A stretch of DNA of 15,462 nucleotides from Prevotellaceae bacterium UBA6974 (GCA_002450165.1 DJYQ01000008.1:1845-17306), one strand, 5' to 3'; shown: positions 6,812 to 14,483, counted from the first letter of the stretch. Translations and numbers: made by a program. Notes: generated from the letters alone by a model not told the origin.

Positions 6812-7378
6812 ATGTCTAGAATAGGTAAGTTGCCAATAACAATCCCCGCAGGGGTTACAGTTACCTACAGTGACAACAAGGTTACTGTAAAAGGTAAAAA
6901 AGGCGAGTTGACTCAGGCCATTGATCCTTCTATCCAAGTCAAGATTTCTGACAATGAGATTGTTTTTGAAATTGACGAGAAAGCAGATGTAGATACAAAA
7001 CAGAAGCAAGCTTTCCACGGTTTATACCGCTCATTGGTTAACAACATGATAGTTGGTGTAAGCGAAGGTTACAAGAAATCAATGGAACTTGTCGGTGTAG
7101 GTTATCGCGTTAGCAATCAGGGAAACTTGGTAGAATTTTCTTTGGGCTATACTCATAGCATATTCTTCCAGTTGCCTAATGAGATAACAGTTGAGACTAA
7201 GTCTGAGAGAAATCAGAATCCCCTGATTACATTGGAGTCCTGTGACAAACAGCTTTTGGGTCAGGTATGTGCCAAGATTCGTTCTTTCCGTAAGCCTGAG
7301 CCTTACAAGGGTAAGGGTATTCTATTTATCGGTGAGCAGATTCGCAGAAAGTCTGGTAAGAGTGCCGGTGCAAAGTAA
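6812..7378 (+). CDS. rplF: 50S ribosomal protein L6 (uL6)
   Basis: L6 binds the sarcin-ricin loop region and the base of the L7/L12 stalk; it is made of two duplicated domains. The 188 residues are slightly longer than E. coli (177). It begins MSRIGKLPITIPAGV and has HGLYRSLVNNMIVGVSEGY (69-87) linking the domains, ELVGVGYRV (92-100) and the second-domain signature PEPYKGKGI (162-170). The tail QIRRKSGKSAGAK is basic. It has an unusually good AGGAGGA ribosome-binding site 6 nt before the ATG. Confidence 0.98.
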   Translation: MSRIGKLPITIPAGVTVTYSDNKVTVKGKKGELTQAIDPSIQVKISDNEIVFEIDEKADVDTKQKQAFHGLYRSLVNNMIVGVSEGYKKSMELVGVGYRVSNQGNLVEFSLGYTHSIFFQLPNEITVETKSERNQNPLITLESCDKQLLGQVCAKIRSFRKPEPYKGKGILFIGEQIRRKSGKSAGAK

Positions 7379-7399
7379 ATCTTTAAATCGTAATGGATT

Positions 7400-7741
7400 A
7401 TGATAACAAAAATTGAAAGACGAATCAAAATCAAATATAGAGTTCGTAATAAGGTTTCTGGTACTGCTGAACGTCCGCGTATGAGCGTTTTCCGTTCTAA
7501 TAAGCAGATATATGTTCAGATTATTAATGACCTTACAGGCAATACTTTGGTGAGCGCAAGTTCATTAGGTATGGAGTCTTGTCCCAAAAAGGAACAGGCT
7601 GCCAAGGTTGGTGAACTGGCTGCAAAAAAAGCACTAGAAGCAGGAATAACCACTGTCGTTTTCGATCGTAACGGCTATTTGTATCACGGAAGAGTGAAGG
7701 AAGTGGCAGATGCTGCTCGTAACGGTGGACTTAAATTCTAA
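7400..7741 (+). CDS. rplR: 50S ribosomal protein L18 (uL18)
   Basis: L18 binds 5S rRNA with L5 in the central protuberance. The 113 residues begin MITKIERRIKIKYRVRNKVSGT, matching the basic N-terminus of the family, followed by ERPRMSVFRSNKQIYVQII (24-42) and the C-terminal VFDRNGYLYHGRVKEVADAARNGGLKF. Another ATG at 7393 is out of frame and gives only seven codons. The stop is 6 nt before rpsE. Confidence 0.97.
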   Translation: MITKIERRIKIKYRVRNKVSGTAERPRMSVFRSNKQIYVQIINDLTGNTLVSASSLGMESCPKKEQAAKVGELAAKKALEAGITTVVFDRNGYLYHGRVKEVADAARNGGLKF

Positions 7742-7747
7742 AAGATT

Positions 7748-8257
7748 ATGGCAATTAAGAACATTAATATCAATAGTGAAGAATTGAAGGACCGTCTGGT
7801 TGCTATCAATCGTGTAACAAAAGTTACCAAGGGTGGTCGTACATTCACTTTTAGCGCAATAGTTGTAGTCGGAAACGAGAATGGGGTAATCGGATGGGGT
7901 CTTGGTAAGGCCGGTGAGGTTACTGCCGCTATTGCAAAAGGTGTTGAGGCCGCTAAGAAGAACCTTGTTAAGGTTCCTGTGTTGAAGGGAACGGTTCCTC
8001 ACGAGGCAGCTGCTAAGTTTGGTGGTGCTAATGTCCTGATTATGCCTGCAAGTACTGGTACCGGTGTTGTTGCCGGTGGTGCTATGCGTGCTGTATTGGA
8101 GAGTGTTGGTGTCAAGGATTGTTTGGCAAAGTCAAAGGGCTCTTCCAACCCTCACAACCTTGTGAAAGCTACAATTGCGGCTCTTGCAAGCATGCGTGAT
8201 GCCCGTCAAGTTGCTGAGTGTCGTGGTGTCAGTCTTGAAAAGGTGTTCCGTGGTTAA
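7748..8257 (+). CDS. rpsE: 30S ribosomal protein S5 (uS5)
   Basis: S5 sits at the mRNA entry site with S3 and S4 and affects decoding accuracy. Of the 169 residues, the N-terminal double-stranded-RNA-binding-like domain is at about 13-76 (LVAINRVTKVTKGGRTFTFSAIVVVGN), with a loop TKVTKGGR (24-31) corresponding to the loop where spectinomycin-resistance changes arise in other bacteria; nothing in it looks altered. The C-terminal domain shows PASTGTGVVAGGAMRAVLE (100-118) and SNPHNLVKATIAAL (133-146). Confidence 0.98.
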   Translation: MAIKNININSEELKDRLVAINRVTKVTKGGRTFTFSAIVVVGNENGVIGWGLGKAGEVTAAIAKGVEAAKKNLVKVPVLKGTVPHEAAAKFGGANVLIMPASTGTGVVAGGAMRAVLESVGVKDCLAKSKGSSNPHNLVKATIAALASMRDARQVAECRGVSLEKVFRG

Positions 8258-8279
8258 TAATTAAATGAGGAAGAAAATT

Positions 8280-8456
8280 ATGGCAACTATTAAAGTTCAG
8301 CAGGTCAAGAGCCGTATCCATGCTCCCCAGCGCCAGAAGGCAACTCTGGATACCATGGGACTGAAGAAAATCAATCAGATTGTCGAGTTGGAGGATAACG
8401 CAACTAATCGTGGTTTTATTCAGACAGTTCATCACCTGGTTAAGGTTATTGACTAA
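8280..8456 (+). CDS. rpmD: 50S ribosomal protein L30 (uL30)
   Basis: L30 is a small ferredoxin-like protein on the 50S surface. I start it at ATG 8280, giving 58 residues (MATIKVQQVKSRIHAPQRQK), the normal length; an ATG five codons upstream would add only MRKKI, and the GAGGAAG at 8267-8273 is placed well for the downstream start. The family pattern is the KxRI...RQKATLDTMGLKKINQ block and the ending VHHLVKVID. The position between rpsE and rplO is standard. Confidence 0.94.
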   Translation: MATIKVQQVKSRIHAPQRQKATLDTMGLKKINQIVELEDNATNRGFIQTVHHLVKVID

Positions 8457-8493
8457 TTTTACACAATGTTAATTGAAAAATAGGACAACTATT

Positions 8494-8937
8494 ATGAAGT
8501 TAAATAATTTGAAGCCCGCTGCAAGTTCAACCCACAGTGAGCGCCGTATCGGTCGCGGTCCCGGCAGTGGTCTGGGTGGCACATCCACTCGTGGTCACAA
8601 GGGTGCTAAGGCACGTTCCGGTTATAAGAAGAAGATTGGTTTCGAGGGTGGTCAGATGCCTCTTCAGCGTCGTCTGCCTAAGTTCGGCTTCAAGAACATC
8701 AACCATGTAGAGTATAAGATTGTAAATCTTTCAACTATCCAAATACTTGCAGACAAAGGTATCACTACTATCGGGGCTACGGAGTTCGCTCAGGCAGGTA
8801 TTGCAAAACCAGGCCAGTTAGTAAAGGTTTTAGGAAATGGTACATTGACAGCAAAGGTTGAGATTACAGCAAATGCTTTCTCTAAAAGTGCAGAGGCTGC
8901 AATTACGGCAGCAGGTGGTTCTGTAGTAAAACAGTAA
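8494..8937 (+). CDS. rplO: 50S ribosomal protein L15 (uL15)
   Basis: L15 binds 23S rRNA late in assembly through an extended glycine/arginine-rich N-terminus. I start it at ATG 8494 (MKLNNLKPAASS), giving 147 residues; a TTG seven codons upstream has no family support. Residues 20-43 are the glycine-rich segment (GRGPGSGLGGTSTRGHKG onward), followed by the L15 hallmark FEGGQMPLQRRLPKFGF (50-66). The C-terminal half is the globular Rossmann-like domain. A 37-nt A/T-rich gap precedes it; secY starts 6 nt after the stop. Confidence 0.97.
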   Translation: MKLNNLKPAASSTHSERRIGRGPGSGLGGTSTRGHKGAKARSGYKKKIGFEGGQMPLQRRLPKFGFKNINHVEYKIVNLSTIQILADKGITTIGATEFAQAGIAKPGQLVKVLGNGTLTAKVEITANAFSKSAEAAITAAGGSVVKQ

Positions 8938-8943
8938 TTGAGA

Positions 8944-10287
8944 ATGAAGAAGTTTATTGAAACCCTTAAGAACATATGGAGTGTAGAGGATTTGCGTACA
9001 AGAATCCTCTTCACCCTTGCTTTTGCAGCCGTATATCGATTCGGTTCATTCGTAGTTCTTCCAGGTATCAATCCAGATGCCTTGGCTAAACTACACGAGC
9101 AGACCAACACAGGCCTTATGTCTCTGTTGAATATGTTCTCAGGTGGTGCATTCTCCAATGCATCTATCTTTGCATTGGGTATCATGCCTTATATTTCTGC
9201 TTCAATTGTCATTCAGCTATTTGCATTCGTTGTGCCTTATTTCCAAAAGATGCAACGTGAGGGAGAGAGTGGACGCAGAAAGATGAATCAGTACACCCGC
9301 TGGCTTACAATCTTTATTCTGCTATTCCAAGCTCCTTCTTATTTGTTGAATCTTAAGGCGCAGGCTGCTGGTGCTCTCAATGGTCAGCTGGATTGGACTC
9401 TGTTCATGTTTGCCAGTACAATAATTTTGGCTGCTGGCAGTATGTTCATCCTTTGGATTGGCGAGCGTATCACTGACAAGGGTATAGGCAATGGTGTGTC
9501 TTTGATTATCATGCTTGGTATTATAGCACGTTTACCACAGGCTTTTGGCCAGGAGTTTGTTACTCGTCTCAATAATCTCAGCGGTGGTGGCATGATAATG
9601 TTTGTGATTGAGTTGGTATTACTTCTTGTTGTGGTATGTGCTGCCATTATGCTTGTACAAGGTACACGCAAGATACCTGTGCAGTATGCTAAGCGTATGT
9701 ATGCAGGCCAACAGGTGGGAGGTTCACGTCAGTATATTCCTTTGAAGGTATTTGCTGCTAATGTGATGCCTATCATCTTTGCTCAGGCAATAATGTTTAT
9801 CCCTATAACACTTATGGGCGTTATCAGCGGAGGAGAGAATCCATCAGCCTTGCTTATACAGTTGAGCGACCATACCAGTATAGCATATAACCTGATATTT
9901 GCATTGTTAATCATTGCATTTACATATTTCTACACGGCTATTACTCTCAATCCCGTTCAAATGGCAGAGGATATGAAGCGAAACAACGGTTTCATTCCAG
10001 GTGTTCGCCCTGGTCATGATACGGCAGAGTATATTGATCAGATAATGTCACACATAACTTTGCCAGGTTCTTTGTTCCTCGCTGCGATTGCATGTATGCC
10101 AGCTTTCGCAGGATTGCTAAATGTCTCTCAGGAGTTTGCGCAATTCTTTGGAGGTACAAGTCTTCTGATTCTGGTTGGTGTAGTCTTAGATACATTGCAG
10201 CAGATAGAAAGTCATTTGTTGATGAGACACTATGACGGACTGTTGAGTAGCGGACGTATTCACGGCCGTGCAGGAATGGTTCACTAA
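8944..10287 (+). CDS. secY: Protein translocase subunit SecY
   Basis: SecY is the ten-helix pore of the Sec translocon, working with SecE, SecG and SecA in the cytoplasmic membrane. The start ATG 8944 gives MKKFIETLKNIW and 447 residues; a TTG two codons earlier is unlikely. The first membrane segment is at about 21-40; the plug and second segment span LLNMFSGGAFSNASIFALGI (61-80) and the following helix. WIGERITDKGIGNGVSLII (171-189) is a SecY signature. The C5 cytosolic loop GVRPG (353-357) keeps the essential Arg355, and TLNPVQMAEDMKRNNGFIPG (334-353) precedes it. The C-terminus LLMRHYDGLL is conserved. Ending the spc gene block, it is cotranscribed with ribosomal genes as in most bacteria. 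Confidence 0.98.
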   Translation: MKKFIETLKNIWSVEDLRTRILFTLAFAAVYRFGSFVVLPGINPDALAKLHEQTNTGLMSLLNMFSGGAFSNASIFALGIMPYISASIVIQLFAFVVPYFQKMQREGESGRRKMNQYTRWLTIFILLFQAPSYLLNLKAQAAGALNGQLDWTLFMFASTIILAAGSMFILWIGERITDKGIGNGVSLIIMLGIIARLPQAFGQEFVTRLNNLSGGGMIMFVIELVLLLVVVCAAIMLVQGTRKIPVQYAKRMYAGQQVGGSRQYIPLKVFAANVMPIIFAQAIMFIPITLMGVISGGENPSALLIQLSDHTSIAYNLIFALLIIAFTYFYTAITLNPVQMAEDMKRNNGFIPGVRPGHDTAEYIDQIMSHITLPGSLFLAAIACMPAFAGLLNVSQEFAQFFGGTSLLILVGVVLDTLQQIESHLLMRHYDGLLSSGRIHGRAGMVH

Positions 10288-10307
10288 TATTGAGATTCTC
10301 GTAGAGG

Positions 10308-11099
10308 ATGATATTTCTCAAAACAGAGGATGAAATTGAATTAATGCGCGCAGCAAACCAGTTGGTTTCACGCACTCTGACAGAGGTTGGAAAGTTGGTG
10401 AGGCCAGGTGTCACAACCAAAGAACTGGATAAGGTCGCCGGAGAGTTTATACGAGATAACGGAGCAATTCCTACATTCTATGGCTTTCCCAATCCATATG
10501 GAGACCCATTCCCTGCAAACATCTGCACATCTGTTAATGATGTTGTAGTTCATGGTATACCGGATGACACTCCCCTTAATGAAGGGGATATTGTTTCGAT
10601 AGATTGTGGTGCTCTCCTTAACGGATTTAATGGCGACTCTTGTTATACTTTTCGTGTCGGAAATGTCAGTGCAGAAATCAATGTTCTGCTGAAAACGACC
10701 AAAGAGGCCCTTTATAAAGGAATCGAAATGGCGGTAAATGGACATCGTATAGGCGATATTAGTTATGCCATAGAGTCACATTGTACAGAGCATGGATATG
10801 GTATCGTTCGCGAATTTGTCGGTCATGGAATTGGGCGCGATATGCATGAGGAACCGCATGTACCAAATTACGGAAAAGCAGGTAGTGGCAAGTTGATACG
10901 TAACGGGTTATGTATAGCCATAGAACCTATGATAGTTCAGTATAAACGTGATATCTACCTGATGCCTGATAAGTGGACGGTTAAGACGCGGGACCGTGGA
11001 ATTGCTGCGCATTATGAGCATACGATAGCCGTACACAACGGAAGACCCGATATACTCTCCTCGTTCGAGGAAATAGAAAGGATAGAGAATCAGTATTAA
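10308..11099 (+). CDS. map: Methionine aminopeptidase, type I
   Basis: This enzyme removes the initiator methionine from new proteins after deformylation. The 263 residues form one pita-bread domain. All five metal ligands are present: Asp99 (VSIDCG), Asp110 (NGDSCYTF), His173 (VGHGIGRDMHEEP), Glu206 (AIEPMI) and Glu238 (HYEHTIAV). His82 (VVHGIP) and His180 match the substrate-binding histidines. There is no N-terminal SH3-binding or zinc-finger extension, so it is the short type Ia form. The ATG at 10308 is preceded by AGAGG. The order secY-map-infA, without adk, is seen in Bacteroidota. Confidence 0.97.
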   Translation: MIFLKTEDEIELMRAANQLVSRTLTEVGKLVRPGVTTKELDKVAGEFIRDNGAIPTFYGFPNPYGDPFPANICTSVNDVVVHGIPDDTPLNEGDIVSIDCGALLNGFNGDSCYTFRVGNVSAEINVLLKTTKEALYKGIEMAVNGHRIGDISYAIESHCTEHGYGIVREFVGHGIGRDMHEEPHVPNYGKAGSGKLIRNGLCIAIEPMIVQYKRDIYLMPDKWTVKTRDRGIAAHYEHTIAVHNGRPDILSSFEEIERIENQY

Positions 11100-11117
11100 G
11101 ACAACAAATAACGAGCT

Positions 11118-11339
11118 ATGGCAAAACAGGCAGTTATAGAGCAAGATGGTGTTATTGTAGAATCTCTCTCGAACGCAATGTTTCGTGTAGAGCTGGAGAA
11201 AATAGGTGCACAGATAATCTGCACAATCTCTGGTAAGATGAGAATGCATTACATCAAAATACTTCCCGGAGATAAGGTTAAAGTGGAAATGAGTCCATAC
11301 GATCTTACCAAGGGACGCATCGTATTTAGATACAAATAA
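11118..11339 (+). CDS. infA: Translation initiation factor IF-1
   Basis: IF-1 is an OB-fold factor that occupies the 30S A site during initiation and helps IF-2 and IF-3. The 73 residues span the whole family. The start MAKQAVIEQDGVIVESLSNAMFRVEL corresponds to the usual first strands; SGKMRMHYIKILPGDKV (38-54) and the ending YDLTKGRIVFRYK are diagnostic. It lies between map and rpmJ with gaps of 18 and 11 nt. Confidence 0.97.
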   Translation: MAKQAVIEQDGVIVESLSNAMFRVELEKIGAQIICTISGKMRMHYIKILPGDKVKVEMSPYDLTKGRIVFRYK

Positions 11340-11350
11340 AAGACATCAAT

Positions 11351-11467
11351 ATGAAAACAAGAGCTTCATTAAAGAAACGTACTCCCGAGTGCAAGATTGT
11401 CCGCAGAAAGGGCCGTCTGTATGTTATTAACAAGAAGAACCCTAAGTTCAAGACTCGTCAGGGTTAA
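11351..11467 (+). CDS. rpmJ: 50S ribosomal protein L36 (bL36), zinc-free type
   Basis: L36 is the smallest 50S protein and stabilises 23S rRNA near the L7/L12 stalk base. The ORF translates to 38 residues: it begins MKTRASLKKRTPECKIVRR and ends NPKFKTRQG, with the family length and both conserved ends. The zinc ligands of the classical form (three Cys and one His) are reduced to one Cys: aligned with E. coli L36, Cys11 is Thr, Cys14 is kept, Cys27 is Asn and His33 is Phe. It is thus a zinc-independent paralogue type. It sits in the standard place between infA and rpsM. Confidence 0.95.
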   Translation: MKTRASLKKRTPECKIVRRKGRLYVINKKNPKFKTRQG

Positions 11468-11497
11468 TCATTATTGTAAAAAGAATTAATATAGTAT

Positions 11498-11878
11498 ATG
11501 GCAATTAGAATTGTTGGTGTTGATTTACCTCAGAATAAGAGAGGTGAAATCGCTTTGACCTATGTTTATGGTATAGGTCGCAGTAGCTCAGCCAAGATTT
11601 TGGAAAAGGCTGGTGTCGACAAGGACAAGAAGGTTTGTGACTGGACCGATGACGAGGCTGGTAAAATCCGTGAGGTTATTGCAGCTGAATATAAGGTTGA
11701 GGGCGACCTTCGCAGTGAGATTTCCTTGAATATCAAGCGTTTGATGGACATTGGTTGTTACCGTGGTGTCCGTCATCGTAATGGCCTCCCTGTTCGTGGC
11801 CAGAGCACCAAGAACAACGCTCGTACTCGCAAGGGTAAGAAGAAGACTGTTGCTAATAAGAAAAAGGCTACTAAATAA
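11498..11878 (+). CDS. rpsM: 30S ribosomal protein S13 (uS13)
   Basis: S13 is in the 30S head, contacts the P-site tRNA with its C-terminal tail and forms bridges to L5. The 126 residues include the helix-hairpin region TYVYGIGRSSSAKIL (21-35) and the signature GCYRGVRHRNGLPVRGQSTK (86-105), followed by a very basic tail rich in Lys and Arg. In E. coli this gene opens the alpha operon and S4 represses it via a pseudoknot leader; the 30-nt A/T-rich gap here is too short for such a leader and shows no clear structure. Confidence 0.98.
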   Translation: MAIRIVGVDLPQNKRGEIALTYVYGIGRSSSAKILEKAGVDKDKKVCDWTDDEAGKIREVIAAEYKVEGDLRSEISLNIKRLMDIGCYRGVRHRNGLPVRGQSTKNNARTRKGKKKTVANKKKATK

Positions 11879-11886
11879 TAAGTGAT

Positions 11887-12276
11887 ATGGCAAAGAAAAT
11901 TGTTGCAGCAAAGAAAAGAAATGTGAAAGTTGACGCTGTAGGTCAGCTGCACGTTCACAGTTCCTTTAACAATATTATCGTGTCTTTGGCTAACAGCGAA
12001 GGCCAGGTTATCTCTTGGTCTAGCGCCGGCAAGATGGGCTTTCGTGGCAGTAAGAAGAATACTCCATACGCAGCTCAGATGGCAGCACAGGATTGTGCAA
12101 AGACCGCTTACGATCTGGGTCTGCGTAAGGTGAAGGCTTATGTTAAGGGTCCCGGTAACGGTCGCGAGTCTGCTATCCGTACCATTCATGGTGCAGGTAT
12201 TGAGGTCGTCGAGATTATCGATGTGACTCCACTGCCTCATAATGGTTGCCGTCCTCCAAAGAGAAGAAGAGTTTAA
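11887..12276 (+). CDS. rpsK: 30S ribosomal protein S11 (uS11)
   Basis: S11 is on the 30S platform, next to the Shine-Dalgarno helix and S18/S21. The 129 residues have VDAVGQLHVHSSFNNIIVS (15-33), SWSSAGKMGFRGSKKNTPYA (43-62) and the C-terminal DVTPLPHNGCRPPKRRRV. The Asn119-Gly120 pair is the position where E. coli S11 carries an isoaspartate; it is conserved here. The gene lies 8 nt after rpsM and 36 nt before rpsD. Confidence 0.98.
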   Translation: MAKKIVAAKKRNVKVDAVGQLHVHSSFNNIIVSLANSEGQVISWSSAGKMGFRGSKKNTPYAAQMAAQDCAKTAYDLGLRKVKAYVKGPGNGRESAIRTIHGAGIEVVEIIDVTPLPHNGCRPPKRRRV

Positions 12277-12312
12277 TCAACGAAGTAGATCTAATTATAA
12301 GCAAAATAGATT

Positions 12313-12918
12313 ATGGCAAGATATATTGGCCCTAAGTCAAGAATTGACCGTCGTTTTGGTGAAACCATTCTGGGTTCAGAGAAAGTTCGCTCCCGTAGAA
12401 ACTTCCCTCCAGGCCAGCATGGTAACAATCGTCGCCGTAAGACCAGCGAGTATGGTATAATGCTCGCTGAGAAGCAGAAGGCAAAGTACACATATGGTGT
12501 ATTGGAGAAGCAGTTCCGCAATATGTTTGAAAAAGCAGCACGTACAAGTGGCATTACTGGTGAGATTCTTCTGCAGAACCTTGAGTGTCGTCTGGATAAC
12601 ATTGTATTCCGTCTGGGTATAGCTCCTACGCGCCGTGCCGCCCGACAGTTAGTTAATCACAAGCACATCGTCGTAGATGGCAAAGTATGTGGTATTCCCA
12701 GTTACGCAGTTAAGCCAGGTCAGATTGTAGGTGTGCGCGAGCGTGCCAAGAATCTCGAGATTATATCTGAGGCCTTGGCAGGTTTTAACCATAGTAAATA
12801 TCCATGGATTGAATGGGATGAAACCTCTAAGTCAGGTAAGCTTCTGCACAAACCAGAACGTGCAGATATCCCAGAGAATATCAAGGAGCAGTTGATCGTT
12901 GAGTTGTACTCTAAATAA
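12313..12918 (+). CDS. rpsD: 30S ribosomal protein S4 (uS4), zinc-free type
   Basis: S4 is a primary 16S rRNA binder that nucleates 30S assembly and helps form the mRNA entry channel. Of the 201 residues, the N-terminal region MARYIGPKSRIDRRFGE has no cluster of four cysteines, so no zinc site is expected. FPPGQHG (31-37) and KQKAKYTYGVLEKQFRNMF (54-72) are classic. The S4 RNA-binding domain runs from about 91 to 150 (CRLDNIVFRLGIAPTRRAAR). It ends in the near-universal LIVELYSK. rpoA follows after 9 nt. Confidence 0.98.
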   Translation: MARYIGPKSRIDRRFGETILGSEKVRSRRNFPPGQHGNNRRRKTSEYGIMLAEKQKAKYTYGVLEKQFRNMFEKAARTSGITGEILLQNLECRLDNIVFRLGIAPTRRAARQLVNHKHIVVDGKVCGIPSYAVKPGQIVGVRERAKNLEIISEALAGFNHSKYPWIEWDETSKSGKLLHKPERADIPENIKEQLIVELYSK

Positions 12919-12927
12919 TAACTAAGG

Positions 12928-13920
12928 ATGGCGATATTAGCATTTCAGAAACCAGATAAGGTAATAATGTTGGAGGCGGATGACAAGTACGGTAAGTTTG
13001 AGTTCCGTCCTCTTGAGGGTGGCTTCGGTACTACCGTAGGTAATGCTTTGCGCCGCATACTTCTCTCTTCACTTGATGGCTTTGCTATCAACACAGTTTC
13101 AATTCGTGGTGTAGAACACGAATTTGCTACCGTTCCAGGTGTGAAGGAGGATGTTACCAACATTATACTTAACTTGAAGCAAGTTCGTTTCAAGCAGTTA
13201 GTAGAAGAATTCGAAACAGAGAAGGTTAGCATCAAGGTTGAGGGCAAGACAGAGCTCAAAGCTGGTGATTTTAACAAGTATTTGAGCGGATTTGAAGTGT
13301 TAAACCCAGAATTGGTTATATGCCATTTGGATGCCAAGGCAACGCTGCAGATGGAGATTGGTATCAATAAAGGTCGCGGTTATGTTCCTGCCGAGGAGAA
13401 TCGCGAGTTTTGTACAGATGTCAATGTTATTCCAGTTGATTCCATTTACACACCTATCAGAAATGTGAAATACTCGGTTGAGAACTTCCGCGTAGAGCAA
13501 AAAACTGACTACGAGAAGTTAATTCTGGAAATCACAACTGATGGTTCCATTCACCCCAAAGATGCATTGAAGGAGGCTGCAAAGATTCTCATTTATCACT
13601 TCATGTTATTCTCCGATGAAAAGATTACTTTGGAGAATAGCGATGCAGACAGCAATGAAGAGTTCAATGAGGAGGTCCTCCATATGCGTCAGTTGTTGAA
13701 GACACGTCTAGTTGACATGGATCTCAGTGTCCGTGCTCTTAATTGTCTCAAGGCTGCTGATGTAGAAACACTTGGTGATCTTGTACAATTCAACAAGACA
13801 GACCTGTTGAAGTTCCGCAACTTTGGTAAGAAATCGCTCACCGAGCTTGATGATTTGCTGGAGAGTCTGAATCTATCGTTTGGAACCGACATCTCAAAAT
13901 ACAAATTAGATAAAGATTAA
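12928..13920 (+). CDS. rpoA: DNA-directed RNA polymerase subunit alpha
   Basis: Alpha dimerises to scaffold beta and beta' assembly and contacts promoter UP elements and activators. Of the 330 residues, the N-terminal domain covers about 1-230 (EFRPLEGGFGTTVGNALRR at 25-43 is the assembly signature), then an acidic linker (about 231-250) and the C-terminal domain at about 255-318. In that domain the DNA-binding residues known from E. coli are conserved: Arg269, Asn272, Cys273, Lys275, Gly300, Lys302, Ser303 and Glu306. No anomalies are seen. It follows rpsD closely, so polymerase and ribosome supply are coupled transcriptionally. Confidence 0.98.
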   Translation: MAILAFQKPDKVIMLEADDKYGKFEFRPLEGGFGTTVGNALRRILLSSLDGFAINTVSIRGVEHEFATVPGVKEDVTNIILNLKQVRFKQLVEEFETEKVSIKVEGKTELKAGDFNKYLSGFEVLNPELVICHLDAKATLQMEIGINKGRGYVPAEENREFCTDVNVIPVDSIYTPIRNVKYSVENFRVEQKTDYEKLILEITTDGSIHPKDALKEAAKILIYHFMLFSDEKITLENSDADSNEEFNEEVLHMRQLLKTRLVDMDLSVRALNCLKAADVETLGDLVQFNKTDLLKFRNFGKKSLTELDDLLESLNLSFGTDISKYKLDKD

Positions 13921-13928
13921 AGCTAATT

Positions 13929-14417
13929 ATGAGACATAATAAGAAATTCAATCATTTGAGTCGTACTGCATCCCACAGAGCTGCTATGCTGAGTAACATG
14001 GCAGTATCTCTGATTATGCACAAAAGAATCACTACGACTGTGGCTAAGGCCAAGGCTCTCAAGAAATATGTAGAGCCACTAATTACTCGCTCAAAGGAAG
14101 ATACGACTAATGCACGTCGTGTTGTATTCAGTTATCTTCAGGACAAGCAGGCTATTACAGAGTTGTTTGGCACTATCAGCGCAAAGGTTGCGGACCGTCC
14201 AGGCGGCTACACGCGTATAATCAAGACAGGAAACCGCCCAAGCGACAATGCACCGATGTGTTTCATCGAGCTCGTTGATTTTGACGAGAACATGGCTAAG
14301 ACAGCTAAGAAGGCTAAGCGCACGCGCCGTTCGAGCAAGAAGAGTACAGAAGCTCAAGTCGATGCTCCATCCGTAGAAGAGACAGTAGCAGAACCTGTTG
14401 CAGATACTGCTGAGTAA
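13929..14417 (+). CDS. rplQ: 50S ribosomal protein L17 (bL17) with long charged tail
   Basis: L17 lies near the tunnel exit of the 50S subunit. The family core is residues 1-120: MRHNKKFNHLSRTASHRAAM, then RITTTVAKAKALKKYVEPLI (33-52) and GGYTRIIKTGNRPSDNAPM (92-110), ending IELVDF. Residues 122-162 are an extra tail absent from E. coli L17 (127 residues). Its first part is basic (KKAKRTRRSSKK) and its second part acidic and low-complexity (Glu/Val/Ala/Asp), so probably disordered. Similar tails occur in other Bacteroidota. It is the last gene of the operon, 8 nt after rpoA and 24 nt before the terminator hairpin. Confidence 0.97.
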   Translation: MRHNKKFNHLSRTASHRAAMLSNMAVSLIMHKRITTTVAKAKALKKYVEPLITRSKEDTTNARRVVFSYLQDKQAITELFGTISAKVADRPGGYTRIIKTGNRPSDNAPMCFIELVDFDENMAKTAKKAKRTRRSSKKSTEAQVDAPSVEETVAEPVADTAE

Positions 14418-14441
14418 TTCGTTTACAATCAATATCACGAT

Positions 14442-14483
14442 AAGGCGTTCGTTCCAATTGGAGAATGAACGCCTTGTTTTTTT
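14442..14483 (+). terminator. Rho-independent terminator of the ribosomal operon
   Basis: A 13-bp stem with one G-T wobble pairs 14442-14454 (AAGGCGTTCGTTC) with 14463-14475 (GAATGAACGCCTT) around an 8-nt loop. One G follows, then seven T at 14477-14483. Read on the minus strand the hairpin is flanked by A on the entry side and only a mixed sequence on the exit side, so it should work mainly for the + strand. Its T-tract overlaps the stop codon of the convergent gene. Confidence 0.93.

Noticed and set aside
7393..7416. Out-of-frame ATG and seven-codon ORF overlapping the rplR start
   Set aside because: L18 family homology clearly begins at ATG 7400; the overlap is most simply chance.
8466..8483. 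Five-codon mini-ORF (MLIEK) before rplO
   Set aside because: No ribosome-binding site and such tiny ORFs arise by chance in A/T-rich gaps; no sign of attenuation structure.
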